Shown here: positions 17,016 to 24,527 of the stretch, in pieces | How positions within the stretch are numbered: the stretch's first letter is position 1 | Layout: each line of letters opens with the position of its first letter | Source of the DNA: Fidelibacterota bacterium | GTDB lineage: Bacteria > Fidelibacterota > UBA8477 > JABMPR01 | Reading direction: 5' to 3' | Assembly (NCBI GenBank): GCA_021734255.1 | Contig: JAIPJM010000024.1 | Location: forward strand, 1-42,786 | Length of the DNA stretch: 42,786 nt | Notes under the pieces: generated by a model | The model's input: the letters and a program-made list of their open reading frames with translations, nothing else | What the model was told of the DNA's origin: nothing | Database searches by the model: none | Made by a program: the position numbers and the translations under genes

Positions 17016-18236
17016 ATGCGTCAATTACTGGTCATCCTTGTCATCCTGGGTTTTGTTGTTCCCGGCTTACCCTGCACATCAGCGGTTATCAGTGGTAAAG
17101 CCACCCCCGATGGTCGCCCCTTGCTATGGAAACACAGGGACACAGGTGACCTGGAGAACAAGCTCGTATTCATCGAGGGTAGCAAATATGACCTGGTTGG
17201 TGTAGCCAACACAAATGATACACTTTCCCAGCAGATCTGGATGGGGGTGAATGAAGTCGGGTTTGCCATTATGAACACAGCCTCATACAATTTGAACGAA
17301 GGCCAGGTCTGCGATGTCCCGGACGACCAGGAAGGCCTGTTTATGCGGGCGGTCCTGGAGGTGTGTGCTAATATCGAAGAATTCGAAGCTTTTATGGACA
17401 ACTCTCAGGGTGAATGGGGTCTGGCAGCCAATTTTGGTGTTATCGATGCCAAAGGGGGTGCCGCCTATTACGAAAAAGGCTATTATGATTATAAAAAGTA
17501 CGATGTCACTGATCCTGACATAGCGCCAGCTGGCTATTTGATCCGCACCAATTTTTCCATGTCGGGAACTGAGGATAAGGGCTATGGCTTTATCCGTCAT
17601 GATGTCACAAGCGAACTATTTAATGAGCAGGATAAGATCTCTGTAGATTTCATGTTGGGGATGGCAACTCGAAACCTGAAGCACGGATTGCTGGGACATG
17701 ATCTCCGCAATGGGCCAAAGCCTATGGATCTGAATGATGAGCAGTATGTACTTTTCCAGGATTATGTGGTCAGGCGCTATAGTGCATCGACCCTTCTCAT
17801 TCAGGGCGTCTTGCCTGAAGATGACCCCCAGCTAACAACGCTTTGGACGGTTCTGGGCTGGCAGCCTACGACCATGGTGACCCCGGTGTGGGTGCGTTCT
17901 GCAGACCTGCTTCCCGGCTTGGTCATCTCTGAGAATGGTGAGACAACACCCATGAACTCAGTATCGCTGGCTTTAAAGCAGACATGTTTCCCTATTGAGC
18001 GCGGCAATGGGCAGGATTATCTCTTGCATTCACAGCTGACCAATCAGGCAGGTACTGGTATTCTGGATGTGATCCTGCCTGCGGAACCGGCAATTATTGA
18101 AAGAACGAAAAAATTGCAGGAGAAGTGGCGCAAGAAGGGTCTGAAGGACAGAGACCTGAAAAAGTTCAACAAGTGGCTTGAAAATTACATTCGGAAGACA
18201 TACAGTGAGCAATTGAATCAGGAGATCGGTGGGTAG
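17016..18236 (+). CDS. Secreted Ntn hydrolase, C45/penicillin-V-acylase-like
   Basis: A 406-aa enzyme. A signal peptide (MRQLLVILVILGFVVPGLP) is followed directly by CTSAVISG; removal would expose Cys20 as the N-terminal nucleophile. The next block, PDGRPLLWKHRDTGD, and the later EWGLAANFGVIDAKGGAAYYE fit the acyl-CoA:6-APA acyltransferase / choloylglycine-hydrolase type of linear amide hydrolases. Such enzymes cleave amide bonds of N-acyl amino acids, beta-lactams or bile-salt conjugates. A ribosome-binding site AAAGGAT is present. The neighbouring permease suggests the released amino acid is taken up. The Cys could alternatively be lipidated, but the sequence before it (PGLPC) is a poor lipobox. 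Confidence 0.85.
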   Translation: MRQLLVILVILGFVVPGLPCTSAVISGKATPDGRPLLWKHRDTGDLENKLVFIEGSKYDLVGVANTNDTLSQQIWMGVNEVGFAIMNTASYNLNEGQVCDVPDDQEGLFMRAVLEVCANIEEFEAFMDNSQGEWGLAANFGVIDAKGGAAYYEKGYYDYKKYDVTDPDIAPAGYLIRTNFSMSGTEDKGYGFIRHDVTSELFNEQDKISVDFMLGMATRNLKHGLLGHDLRNGPKPMDLNDEQYVLFQDYVVRRYSASTLLIQGVLPEDDPQLTTLWTVLGWQPTTMVTPVWVRSADLLPGLVISENGETTPMNSVSLALKQTCFPIERGNGQDYLLHSQLTNQAGTGILDVILPAEPAIIERTKKLQEKWRKKGLKDRDLKKFNKWLENYIRKTYSEQLNQEIGG

Positions 18237-18242
18237 AACTGA

Positions 18243-18647
18243 ATGAATGCTGCGAATAAGCGTTTGATATGGCTGGCTGGTGTATCAGCGATTCTCTACC
18301 TGATCAATCGATTTGTTCTCGTGGAGATGGTCGCTGACCCGACTTTTTTCAAAAGTTATGTCGGGGATTTCTTTGCCCTCCCGGTCTATTTACCCCTCAG
18401 CATATGGCTGGCACACAAGTTTGCCATCATTGATGAGACTTTCACCTTGAGTATCTGGCATCTCCTACTGGCTGTGCTGATCTTTAGTATCATTTTTGAA
18501 CTAATCGTCCCGGTGATCGATAGCAGCTCTACACGTGACTTTGGGGATATCATTGCTTATCTGGATGGCGGGATCCTGGTGTTTATTGTCAGCGCCTGGA
18601 ATAGGAACAAGCAAACGAATGAAGGACCATCATCGGAGGCATCATGA
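18243..18647 (+). CDS. Small integral membrane protein, weakly VanZ-like
   Basis: A 134-aa protein with about four hydrophobic helices (8-28, 41-60, 73-95, 103-122). The end, FELIVPVIDSS then DFGDIIAYLDGG, recalls the E...D..AN..G pattern of VanZ-like proteins but the match is weak. It lies 6 bases after the Ntn hydrolase and its stop overlaps the next start (ATGA at 18644), so it is part of the same operon. Function unknown. Confidence 0.8.
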   Translation: MNAANKRLIWLAGVSAILYLINRFVLVEMVADPTFFKSYVGDFFALPVYLPLSIWLAHKFAIIDETFTLSIWHLLLAVLIFSIIFELIVPVIDSSSTRDFGDIIAYLDGGILVFIVSAWNRNKQTNEGPSSEAS

Positions 18648-19411
18648 GACCTTATATTTTGGCAGAGAGTAACTGGAAAGATGTAAGCACCCAGGAAGTG
18701 GATCTTGTCATTCTGCCCTGGGGGGCCACGGAAGCTCACAATTATCATCTGCCCTATGCCACGGATGTGTTTGAATCAGATCATTTGGCAGCAGAAGCAG
18801 CCCGGCTGGCGCATGAGCAGGGTGCCCGGGTGATGGTACTGCCCACAATTCCCTTTGGGGTGAACACAGGGCAGAGAGATATCTATCTGGATATTAATCT
18901 GATGCCCAGCACCATGATGGCCATTGTTGGTGATGTCCTGGATGTCCTGGATGATCAGGGTGTGAAGAAATTCATGATCTTCAATTCTCACGGAGGCAAC
19001 GACTTTAAACCCATTCTCCGCGAATTGGGGCTTCAGTATCCTGATATGTTTCTGACCCTCGTCGAGTGGTTCAGGATCATGGATCATAAAGCGTATTTTG
19101 ATGAGCCAGGAGACCATGCCGATGAGATGGAAACGTCATTGATGCTCCATCTTCGTCCGGACCTGGTTCGACCGCTGGAGGATGCTGGAGAGGGGAAGGA
19201 CAACGCGATCAAGATCCAGGGTATCCGAGAAGGATGGGCCTGGACGGAACGGCGCTGGTCCCTGGCTACCAATGATACGGGTGTCGGTGACCCGAGAAAA
19301 GCGACTGCCAATAAAGGCGAGCGTTTTTTCAAGGATGTCACGAACAAATTGTCTGGATTGCTGGTAGACATCGCCAATTCGAACCTGAGCGATCTCTACG
19401 AAAAGCCGTAG
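18644..19411 (+). CDS. Creatininase-family amidohydrolase
   Basis: A 255-aa cytoplasmic metal-dependent amidohydrolase. Expected metal ligands are present: Glu30, His32, (His35) and Asp41 in WGATEAHNYHLPYATD, His116 in FNSHGGND, and Glu161 in DHADEMETS. Relatives hydrolyse creatinine, formamidopyrimidines (ArfB) or the mycofactocin precursor (MftE). The substrate is not evident; no mycofactocin genes are nearby. The start overlaps the preceding stop by four bases, showing tight coupling to the permease/Ntn-hydrolase operon, which favours a role in breaking down a small cyclic or amide nitrogen compound. Confidence 0.9.
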   Translation: MRPYILAESNWKDVSTQEVDLVILPWGATEAHNYHLPYATDVFESDHLAAEAARLAHEQGARVMVLPTIPFGVNTGQRDIYLDINLMPSTMMAIVGDVLDVLDDQGVKKFMIFNSHGGNDFKPILRELGLQYPDMFLTLVEWFRIMDHKAYFDEPGDHADEMETSLMLHLRPDLVRPLEDAGEGKDNAIKIQGIREGWAWTERRWSLATNDTGVGDPRKATANKGERFFKDVTNKLSGLLVDIANSNLSDLYEKP

Positions 19412-19574
19412 GGGCTGGTGAGTAGTACCCTTTGTAAAAATTAGTTTATTTTCCCAAGGTTGTTCCATGCGAAACCCAGCCTGTCCCGCGTAGCTCAGAG
19501 AGCGGAGAGGGATGGGCAAAGCGTGGAGGCGCCGGCCGGCGGTGTTTCCCGGGAGTTATCAACTTTAGAATGAT

Positions 19575-19979
19575 CTAGAAGGGAACATCCTCCTCTTCGC
19601 CTTCGGCAACAGCTACGGCTTCATCCTTGCCATTACCTTTTTTCCAGCCGCCCAGCATGGTGAGCTTTTCGGCGATGACCTCGGTCATAAAGTGTTTCTT
19701 ATCTTCCTTGTCATCCCAGGAGCGGGTCTGCAGTCTCCCTTCGACACAGATGAGGGCTCCTTTTTTGACGTAGTTCTCGGTGAATTCGGCGATCTTTCCG
19801 AAGATGACCACACGGTGCCAGTCCGTATTGTCTTCGAATTCACCTTTCCCGTTCTTCCGGGCTTCTGTTGTGGCCACACTGATGTTGGCGATGGCCATGC
19901 CTTTGGTGGTGTACTTCATCTCGGCATCACTGCCGGTACGTCCAACCAATAGCACCTTATTCACGCTATTGCGTTGCAT
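19575..19979 (-). CDS. ssb: Single-stranded DNA-binding protein
   Basis: A 134-aa OB-fold protein. The N-terminus NKVLLVGRTGSDAEMKYTTKG, the WHRVVIFGKIAE block and GRLQTRSWDD are typical of bacterial SSB, followed by a short acidic tail ending EEEDVPF, the conserved partner-binding tip. It coats single-stranded DNA and recruits replication and repair proteins. The tail linker is short (about 20 residues), which is at the short end for SSB. The ribosome-binding site AAAGGAGG is four bases before the ATG, and a consensus promoter lies upstream. It is not next to rpsF/rpsR, so this may be a stand-alone copy. Confidence 0.96.
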   Translation of the reverse strand: MQRNSVNKVLLVGRTGSDAEMKYTTKGMAIANISVATTEARKNGKGEFEDNTDWHRVVIFGKIAEFTENYVKKGALICVEGRLQTRSWDDKEDKKHFMTEVIAEKLTMLGGWKKGNGKDEAVAVAEGEEEDVPF

Positions 19980-20011
19980 AATTCCTCCTTTTGTGGGTTG
20001 TGATTGAGGGA

Positions 20012-20040
20012 ATTATATAAGACAAGTAGATGAAAAGCAA
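20012..20040 (-). promoter_or_regulatory. Sigma-70-type promoter for ssb
   Basis: Read on the minus strand, TTGCTT (20040-20035) and a perfect TATAAT (20017-20012) are separated by 17 bases, about 33 bases before the ssb start codon. Confidence 0.6.
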
Positions 20041-20232
20041 GCAAAAATTACGTTATATTTAATATATTATTGTGATAATAGAGCATATCGCATGTAAAGT
20101 CTAATGGTTCGTCGTGAACAGAACTGACTGCAAGGCTGCGTCGGAGGGGCTGGGAGTGGGGTTGAGAGAAAGGCCTTGCAAAAATTGGACATCACCACTA
20201 ATGCTAAGGGTGTAAGATAGGAAGGATCAGTT

Positions 20233-20886
20233 ATGACCATATTTGACCACATACTGCTCTTCAGTGCTGCCGTCCTGGCCTTTAGCTATATCTACGCCCA
20301 TTGGACCCAGCTTATTCAAAACCAGGAACACAGTGAGCATAACATCTATCACCTTATCGCTTTTTTCACACTCGGGACATCCACCCTGTTATTGGGGATC
20401 TTTGGTTGGTCTATTCTGGGATTCATGGGTGATGGCACAGAAAATAAACTGGTGGCCATCGTTGCTTCAGCCATCCCCTTCGCCTGGGCTACAGGCGTTG
20501 TGAAACAGAATCATCCTAAATTTGAAAAAGCCTATCTGGCGCTGATGATCATTGGCTTTTTACTGATCACCATGACCCGCTTCGCTGAAATGAAGACCCT
20601 GGGTCGCATCCTCTATCCCGTATTCCACTCAACAGCCGGACTGACTGTTATTTTGCTCCCCATTCTATCCGTGATAAAAAATCGGGCATCAGCCAGCTAC
20701 CTGCTGGTATCCGTGGGCGGATTTCTCATCAGCTTTGGCGGGATATCGATGGCTTTCATCATTGCCGGGCGACAGCTGATGTTTGTTTCACAAGAGGTGC
20801 TATTTATCATTCTGGCGCCAGTACTGTTTATGACGACCATATTATATGTAGTGGGTTTGGCAGGAGAAGTAAAAAAGGATTTTTGA
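20233..20886 (+). CDS. 7-TM integral membrane protein of unknown function
   Basis: A 217-aa protein with seven predicted helices (about 6-22, 38-65, 72-90, 99-117, 123-147, 152-177, 189-211). A His-rich loop follows the first helix (AHWTQLIQNQEHSEHNIYH) and helix 5 has a buried His (PVFHSTAG); these might bind metal or haem, but that is a guess. The ribosome-binding site GGAAGGA precedes the ATG. It is a single gene, separated from ssb by about 250 bp and closed by a strong hairpin downstream. I do not recognise the family. Confidence 0.78.
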   Translation: MTIFDHILLFSAAVLAFSYIYAHWTQLIQNQEHSEHNIYHLIAFFTLGTSTLLLGIFGWSILGFMGDGTENKLVAIVASAIPFAWATGVVKQNHPKFEKAYLALMIIGFLLITMTRFAEMKTLGRILYPVFHSTAGLTVILLPILSVIKNRASASYLLVSVGGFLISFGGISMAFIIAGRQLMFVSQEVLFIILAPVLFMTTILYVVGLAGEVKKDF

Positions 20887-20899
20887 GGGCACATTGGAG

Positions 20900-20919
20900 C
20901 GGCGTATTGCAATACGCCG
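20900..20919. repeat. 20-bp perfect palindrome
   Basis: CGGCGTATTGCAATACGCCG is a perfect 20-bp palindrome 14 bases after the stop of the 7-TM gene. It has no T-run; the real terminator follows at 20958. It resembles short palindromic intergenic repeats seen in many environmental genomes and may be related in design to the one at 4173. Confidence 0.6.
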
Positions 20920-20957
20920 GTATCAAACCTGCCAATAATTTGGTTTTGATATTAAAT

Positions 20958-20990
20958 ATAAGAAGTCCCTCCACTGGAGGGACTTCTTAT
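20958..20990. terminator. Bidirectional terminator hairpin
   Basis: A perfect 15-bp stem with a 3-base loop: ATAAGAAGTCCCTCC (20958-20972) pairs with GGAGGGACTTCTTAT (20976-20990). It lies between the convergent 7-TM and DsrE-like genes; both flanks are A/T-rich. Confidence 0.85.
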
Positions 20991-21012
20991 TACCTAATAA
21001 TCTGGAGGGGCA

Positions 21013-21528
21013 TCAGGTGAAGATGATGGAGGCACCTGCTGATTTTTCGTAAAACTCACCGACGGTCAAAACGCCTGACACACGATCATCCAGATCATCC
21101 ATGCTTAGCTTAAACATATCCATCCCCAGCTTGCAGGCATAGACCTCACCACCAGCATCTGTAAACATCTCAATGAACTCAGGAATCGTCGGAATATCAA
21201 GATCTTCCATCTCGTTCTTCATCATCCAGGTTGCAAAATTGGATACCCCTGGAATGGCCCCCATTAAGGTAGGGAAGGGCGTGGTGATGGGCATTTTCAA
21301 CATGGGCAGGGCCATATTCAGGGCTGGGTTACCCACTGTTGCCACCTTCAGTTTGTTCTGGGTCTTCTTGATCAGTGCTCCCAAGCCGAAGAAGGTGAAA
21401 AAAATAGCTGCTTCAATACCCTCCATACGGGCGCCATTCCCAAGTACCAGTGCTGGATACACATCCACCAGCGATCCTTTGGATACGATCAAGGATACTT
21501 TTTTAATGGATTCAGCTTGTTCACTCAT
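21013..21528 (-). CDS. DsrE/DsrF-like sulfur-relay family protein (DsrE2-type)
   Basis: A 171-aa protein taken from the ATG at 21528, which follows a perfect AAGGAGGTGAGA ribosome-binding site; a longer frame to 21615 overlaps the upstream gene and is rejected. The AIFFTFFGL motif (41-49) and the EVYACKLGMDM segment with a single conserved Cys132 are characteristic of COG2210-type DsrE2 proteins, which carry persulfide sulfur and are often found with TusA and rhodanese. It starts 10 bases after the DsrC-like gene, so the two should form a pair in sulfur transfer or redox signalling. No TusA, DsrAB or hdr genes are visible in the window. Confidence 0.87.
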   Translation of the reverse strand: MSEQAESIKKVSLIVSKGSLVDVYPALVLGNGARMEGIEAAIFFTFFGLGALIKKTQNKLKVATVGNPALNMALPMLKMPITTPFPTLMGAIPGVSNFATWMMKNEMEDLDIPTIPEFIEMFTDAGGEVYACKLGMDMFKLSMDDLDDRVSGVLTVGEFYEKSAGASIIFT

Positions 21529-21538
21529 TCTCACCTCC

Positions 21539-21856
21539 TTAAACACACCCACGTGGTTTGGGTAAGCCACCGATCTTAGCGGCTTTCTTTGCTGGACCAC
21601 CGGGGAACAGCTCATAGAGTTCCCTGGTAGGGATGATATTCATTTTGTTCATCTGGCGGATGGATGGGGCAGTGCCATGCTTCTCGAACGCTTCCCGCAT
21701 GAAATTGATCACATCGAAGTGTCTGTCAGTCAGGGGGCCAATGCCTTCTTCTACAGCGATAGCTGCAGCGATATCTTTATTCCAGACCGTACGATCCGTG
21801 AGAAACCCTTCTTCATCCACTTCCACTGAAAGACCATTAAATTCCTTTATAGGCAT
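21539..21856 (-). CDS. DsrC/TusE-family sulfur-carrier protein with one C-terminal Cys
   Basis: A 105-aa protein with the family's C-terminal arm ending GGLPKPRGCV. The penultimate Cys104 (CysA) is present, but the second redox Cys 11 residues earlier (CysB) is Ala93 in KKAAKIGG. DsrC proteins of dissimilatory sulfite reduction need both; TusE-like and regulatory DsrC-like proteins have only CysA. It is therefore more likely a sulfur-relay or regulatory form. An AGGAGAGA ribosome-binding site precedes the ATG. It is upstream of and near-coupled to the DsrE-like gene, and downstream of a hexaheme cytochrome gene but separated from it by a terminator. Confidence 0.9.
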   Translation of the reverse strand: MPIKEFNGLSVEVDEEGFLTDRTVWNKDIAAAIAVEEGIGPLTDRHFDVINFMREAFEKHGTAPSIRQMNKMNIIPTRELYELFPGGPAKKAAKIGGLPKPRGCV

Positions 21857-21960
21857 ATTCTGTCTCTCCTGCTTGGGTTTGTCGCCATAGAGCCGTCACT
21901 TTAAACAGCTCTTAGCTGTGGACACTAGAAGTATAGTAGAAATTTATAAGGTGATTACAT

Positions 21961-21992
21961 AAAAAAAGCCCCAACACAAGGTCGGGGCTTTT
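21961..21992 (-). terminator. Rho-independent terminator of the cytochrome gene
   Basis: On the minus strand AAAAGCCCC (21992-21984) pairs with GGGGCTTTT (21972-21964) and is followed by three more T residues (to 21961). It lies between the cytochrome stop and the dsrC-like start. Confidence 0.88.
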
Positions 21993-22014
21993 AATTGATC
22001 AGATATGGGATGGA

Positions 22015-23031
22015 TTATGGTGTTCCACCCAGTGCTGTGATCGAGGCATCCAGCAATGCTTTCGCATATGTTGGGTTGTGCACACCGAGACTACGATCTT
22101 CGTAAACGAGATCCCAGTTCCACCATGCCTGCACCTCTGCTCTCGGATAGGTTCCAACAACAACATGATGGGCGCTGTCCAGAACACCAGCTGTTACAAG
22201 TAGACCAGCCAGGTTGTCCAGTTTACCCTGGATAGTTGTTTGACCACTGAACAGATCAAAATTATCGGCACCACTATGGCAGTCGGCACAGGCTTCAGCT
22301 GTAGGCCAGAAGGTGTGACCACCGGCAATATCAAGATCATCGCCTGTGGTTTCCTTCATGTGACAGCCTGCGCAACCAACTGATGCGTGTGCATGCTCAC
22401 TACCAGCAGTTACACCATTGTTACCCATCAAGAGATTAGCCTGTGGGCCATGGTGAGGACCGGCAAGTGAGCTTGTAATAGCTACATCAGTTCCGGTACC
22501 ATCATCATAACTGGCATAGCCACGACGTGATTGGTGACAATTGATACAGAGGTTGCTATTTCCATAGTCAGCTTCAGTTGCTTCGTCGAACATAAGTGTT
22601 ACTGCGCCAACAGCTCTCAGAGCTGCGTCATCACCGGTGAAGTCTTCTTCAAATGTTGCATGAAGACCGTGACAGGTTGAACACTGCCAGGGTGAAGGTG
22701 TGGTATAGTTACCAGCGACTGTGCCAGTTTCTGACCATTCTACAAAGCCCTCGTGTCCGTGACACTGTGCACATGAAGCACGACCACCGGCATAATTAAC
22801 GGCAATATCGCCGAGTTTATGCTGTGAGCGGGCCATTTCCAGTTTGTTATCCAGCATGGTAGCATCGTTATGGCAGCCCAGACACGTCAAGTGTCCGTCA
22901 GCTCCATCTGCACCATCAGCTCCATCCATACCATCTGCTCCGTCAGCGCCGGCCGGACCCTCACAGGAAACGGTAAAAGCTACAAGAAGAGCCAGGATAG
23001 CGAGTGGTAACAATTTAAACATTCTTAACAT
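22015..23031 (-). CDS. Hexaheme c-type cytochrome lipoprotein with collagen-like linker
   Basis: A 338-aa predicted lipoprotein. A lipobox ends FTVSC (Cys23). Residues 25-46 are seven Gly-X-Y triplets, mostly GAD, a collagen-like acidic linker. Six CxxCH haem-binding sites follow, at about 50, 87, 117, 162, 220 and 248, in a multihaem arrangement with many extra His residues that may serve as distal ligands. The last 85 residues lack haem sites. It is likely attached to the outer membrane or held in the periplasm and moves electrons between a quinol side and an outer or soluble partner. Ribosome-binding site AAAGGAGA is present. No porin or other cytochrome is next to it. Confidence 0.9.
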   Translation of the reverse strand: MLRMFKLLPLAILALLVAFTVSCEGPAGADGADGMDGADGADGADGHLTCLGCHNDATMLDNKLEMARSQHKLGDIAVNYAGGRASCAQCHGHEGFVEWSETGTVAGNYTTPSPWQCSTCHGLHATFEEDFTGDDAALRAVGAVTLMFDEATEADYGNSNLCINCHQSRRGYASYDDGTGTDVAITSSLAGPHHGPQANLLMGNNGVTAGSEHAHASVGCAGCHMKETTGDDLDIAGGHTFWPTAEACADCHSGADNFDLFSGQTTIQGKLDNLAGLLVTAGVLDSAHHVVVGTYPRAEVQAWWNWDLVYEDRSLGVHNPTYAKALLDASITALGGTP

Positions 23032-23356
23032 ACTCTCTCCTTTAATTAACCTAGGTTTTTGTTACTAAAATCAATTGCCATTAACATCTGCAAGTTCAGG
23101 GCCAAAATGCTGTACATTTCGCAACCAATTCAATTCGCAGCTGCCAGGCAATTACTGTTTGTGAATAAACCTGTGATAAACATAAGCTGTAAAAACAAAT
23201 TATCCAGCAAGTTGTTATTTTATAATGGCTTAAATAGGATTAAAAAGGTTACAATTATACGTTTTATAAAAAACACCAGCTTAGGCGCTTGGGTGCCGGA
23301 TAAAGGTGCAAAACGATAAAAAAAACTGTGTGCTAATAACAAAAACATAATACTCT
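23032..23356. other. AT-rich intergenic region, no gene seen
   Basis: 325 bp without a credible ORF: the one frame on + (23059-23319) has no ribosome-binding site and no recognisable product. It should hold the promoter of the cytochrome gene (minus strand) and the 3' end of the UroD-family gene. A TATAAT lies on the minus strand near 23255, but I cannot pair it with a good -35 box. Confidence 0.5.
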
Positions 23357-24421
23357 TTATCGATAATTGTCAATAACCGATATCATGGCTAAGTAATGGT
23401 CATCAGGGATGTAATCAGGGATACTATTCCCGGACCCGAGAGCATATCTACCCGTCTGCAGGCTCTTTTCGATCATAGAGGCAGAGCGATCTTTGATATC
23501 TGGGATCGAGCGCCTGGCCAGGAAATCCATGTCAATACCCCCCAACAATGTGATCCGCTTTCCGTATAGATCATAAGCGTCTTCGATGGGTGTGATCTGG
23601 TCCTCGAAGGAATGCTTGGCATCATACCCCATATCATCAATGATGTCATCCATGACATCCCTGAGTTGGCCACATGAATGCAGAATGGCTGATTTCCCCT
23701 CACTGTGGATGGCTGACACGATTCGTTTGTGCCAGGGGAAGACCCAACGGCGGAGCATATCCGGTGAGAACATGGTCTGGTTCTTGAAGCCCCAATCATC
23801 ATTGACAATACAGGCTCCGATGGTATCAACGGAAGCAACGATCTCATAAAACCGTAAGAGCCTGCTGCCGACAGAATCAAAGATCTCTGTCGTCAGTTGC
23901 TCATCGATCATGGTCATCATGCTTAAATTCTCGAATCCAACCAGATCGATAACGTTCTCCAGCACACCCCCATTACCACTGGCAATGAGCTTCATTCCAT
24001 CGGGAAGAACCATGTGGAGATCATGATAGATGTCATAATCACCCACTTCAGGATCAGGCCAGGTGTACTTTTCGAAGCTTCCCCGGTCGGTGATCATATT
24101 TCCTGAATTAAGCGACCGGCTTTGTTTTTCAGCGATATCACCTTTGGGGAATGCCAGGGTGTTCGTGCGCCAGGCAGAAATGGTCGTAAAATCATACCCA
24201 CCGTTTGTGAAGGCTTTGATCAAGCGTCTGAAAGGAGCCATTCGATCGGACTGATCCACGCTCTCCTCGCCAGACAATTTGCCCAGCACCCGGTCATTCA
24301 TGGCAAATTCAAACAGAGCAGGGCGGGAGGGGACCTTACCCTTAAAGATGGTTTCAAGTTCTCCAAAGTCGGCAGCATGTTTCTGGGTGGTCAATTCGAG
24401 CTCCTCTTGCAGGTTATCCAA
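23357..24421 (-). CDS. Uroporphyrinogen decarboxylase-family protein (methyltransferase-like)
   Basis: A 354-aa TIM-barrel protein of the UroD superfamily. The motif ILHSCGQ (His248, Cys250) matches the zinc-binding H-x-C of MtaA/CmuA-type corrinoid methyltransferases rather than true HemE, and LLGGIDMDFL follows near residue 300. These proteins transfer methyl groups between corrinoid proteins and cofactors, or have unknown roles in organic-compound use. The start is a TTG directly after an in-frame stop and has no ribosome-binding site, so the true start may be slightly later. It is divergent from an AraC-type regulator (106-bp gap), which probably controls it. Confidence 0.85.
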   Translation of the reverse strand: MDNLQEELELTTQKHAADFGELETIFKGKVPSRPALFEFAMNDRVLGKLSGEESVDQSDRMAPFRRLIKAFTNGGYDFTTISAWRTNTLAFPKGDIAEKQSRSLNSGNMITDRGSFEKYTWPDPEVGDYDIYHDLHMVLPDGMKLIASGNGGVLENVIDLVGFENLSMMTMIDEQLTTEIFDSVGSRLLRFYEIVASVDTIGACIVNDDWGFKNQTMFSPDMLRRWVFPWHKRIVSAIHSEGKSAILHSCGQLRDVMDDIIDDMGYDAKHSFEDQITPIEDAYDLYGKRITLLGGIDMDFLARRSIPDIKDRSASMIEKSLQTGRYALGSGNSIPDYIPDDHYLAMISVIDNYR

Positions 24422-24488
24422 TCAATTTAAGATGAATGGGAAAAGCAGCGTCATCTCAGTATGCAAGATAATGTATTATTTTGACATC

Positions 24489-24517
24489 TTGGACAAGCAA
24501 TTCAAATAGAATATACT
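24489..24517 (+). promoter_or_regulatory. Candidate promoter of the AraC-type regulator
   Basis: TTGGAC (24489-24494) and TATACT (24512-24517) are spaced by 17 bases. The transcript would start about 4 bases before the ATG at 24528, which lacks a Shine-Dalgarno site, so the message may be leaderless. Confidence 0.4.
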
Positions 24518-24527
24518 ATATTTAGAT

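Noticed and set aside
19484-19520. tRNA-like stretch (GCGTAGCTCAGAGAGC) after the creatininase-family gene
   Set aside because: Only a D-arm-like piece is present; the loop is too short and there is no anticodon arm, T loop or matching acceptor stem. A 12-bp GC palindrome (19530-19541) follows but forms no clear RNA gene.
21529-21615. N-terminal extension of the DsrE-like protein
   Set aside because: It overlaps the DsrC-like coding region, while an ideal ribosome-binding site stands directly before ATG 21528.
21013-23031. Dissimilatory sulfite reduction locus
   Set aside because: No dsrAB, dsrMKJOP or apr genes are seen and the DsrC-like protein lacks CysB.
23059-23319. 86-aa ORF in the AT-rich gap
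   Set aside because: No ribosome-binding site, low-complexity composition and no recognisable family; more likely a promoter region.
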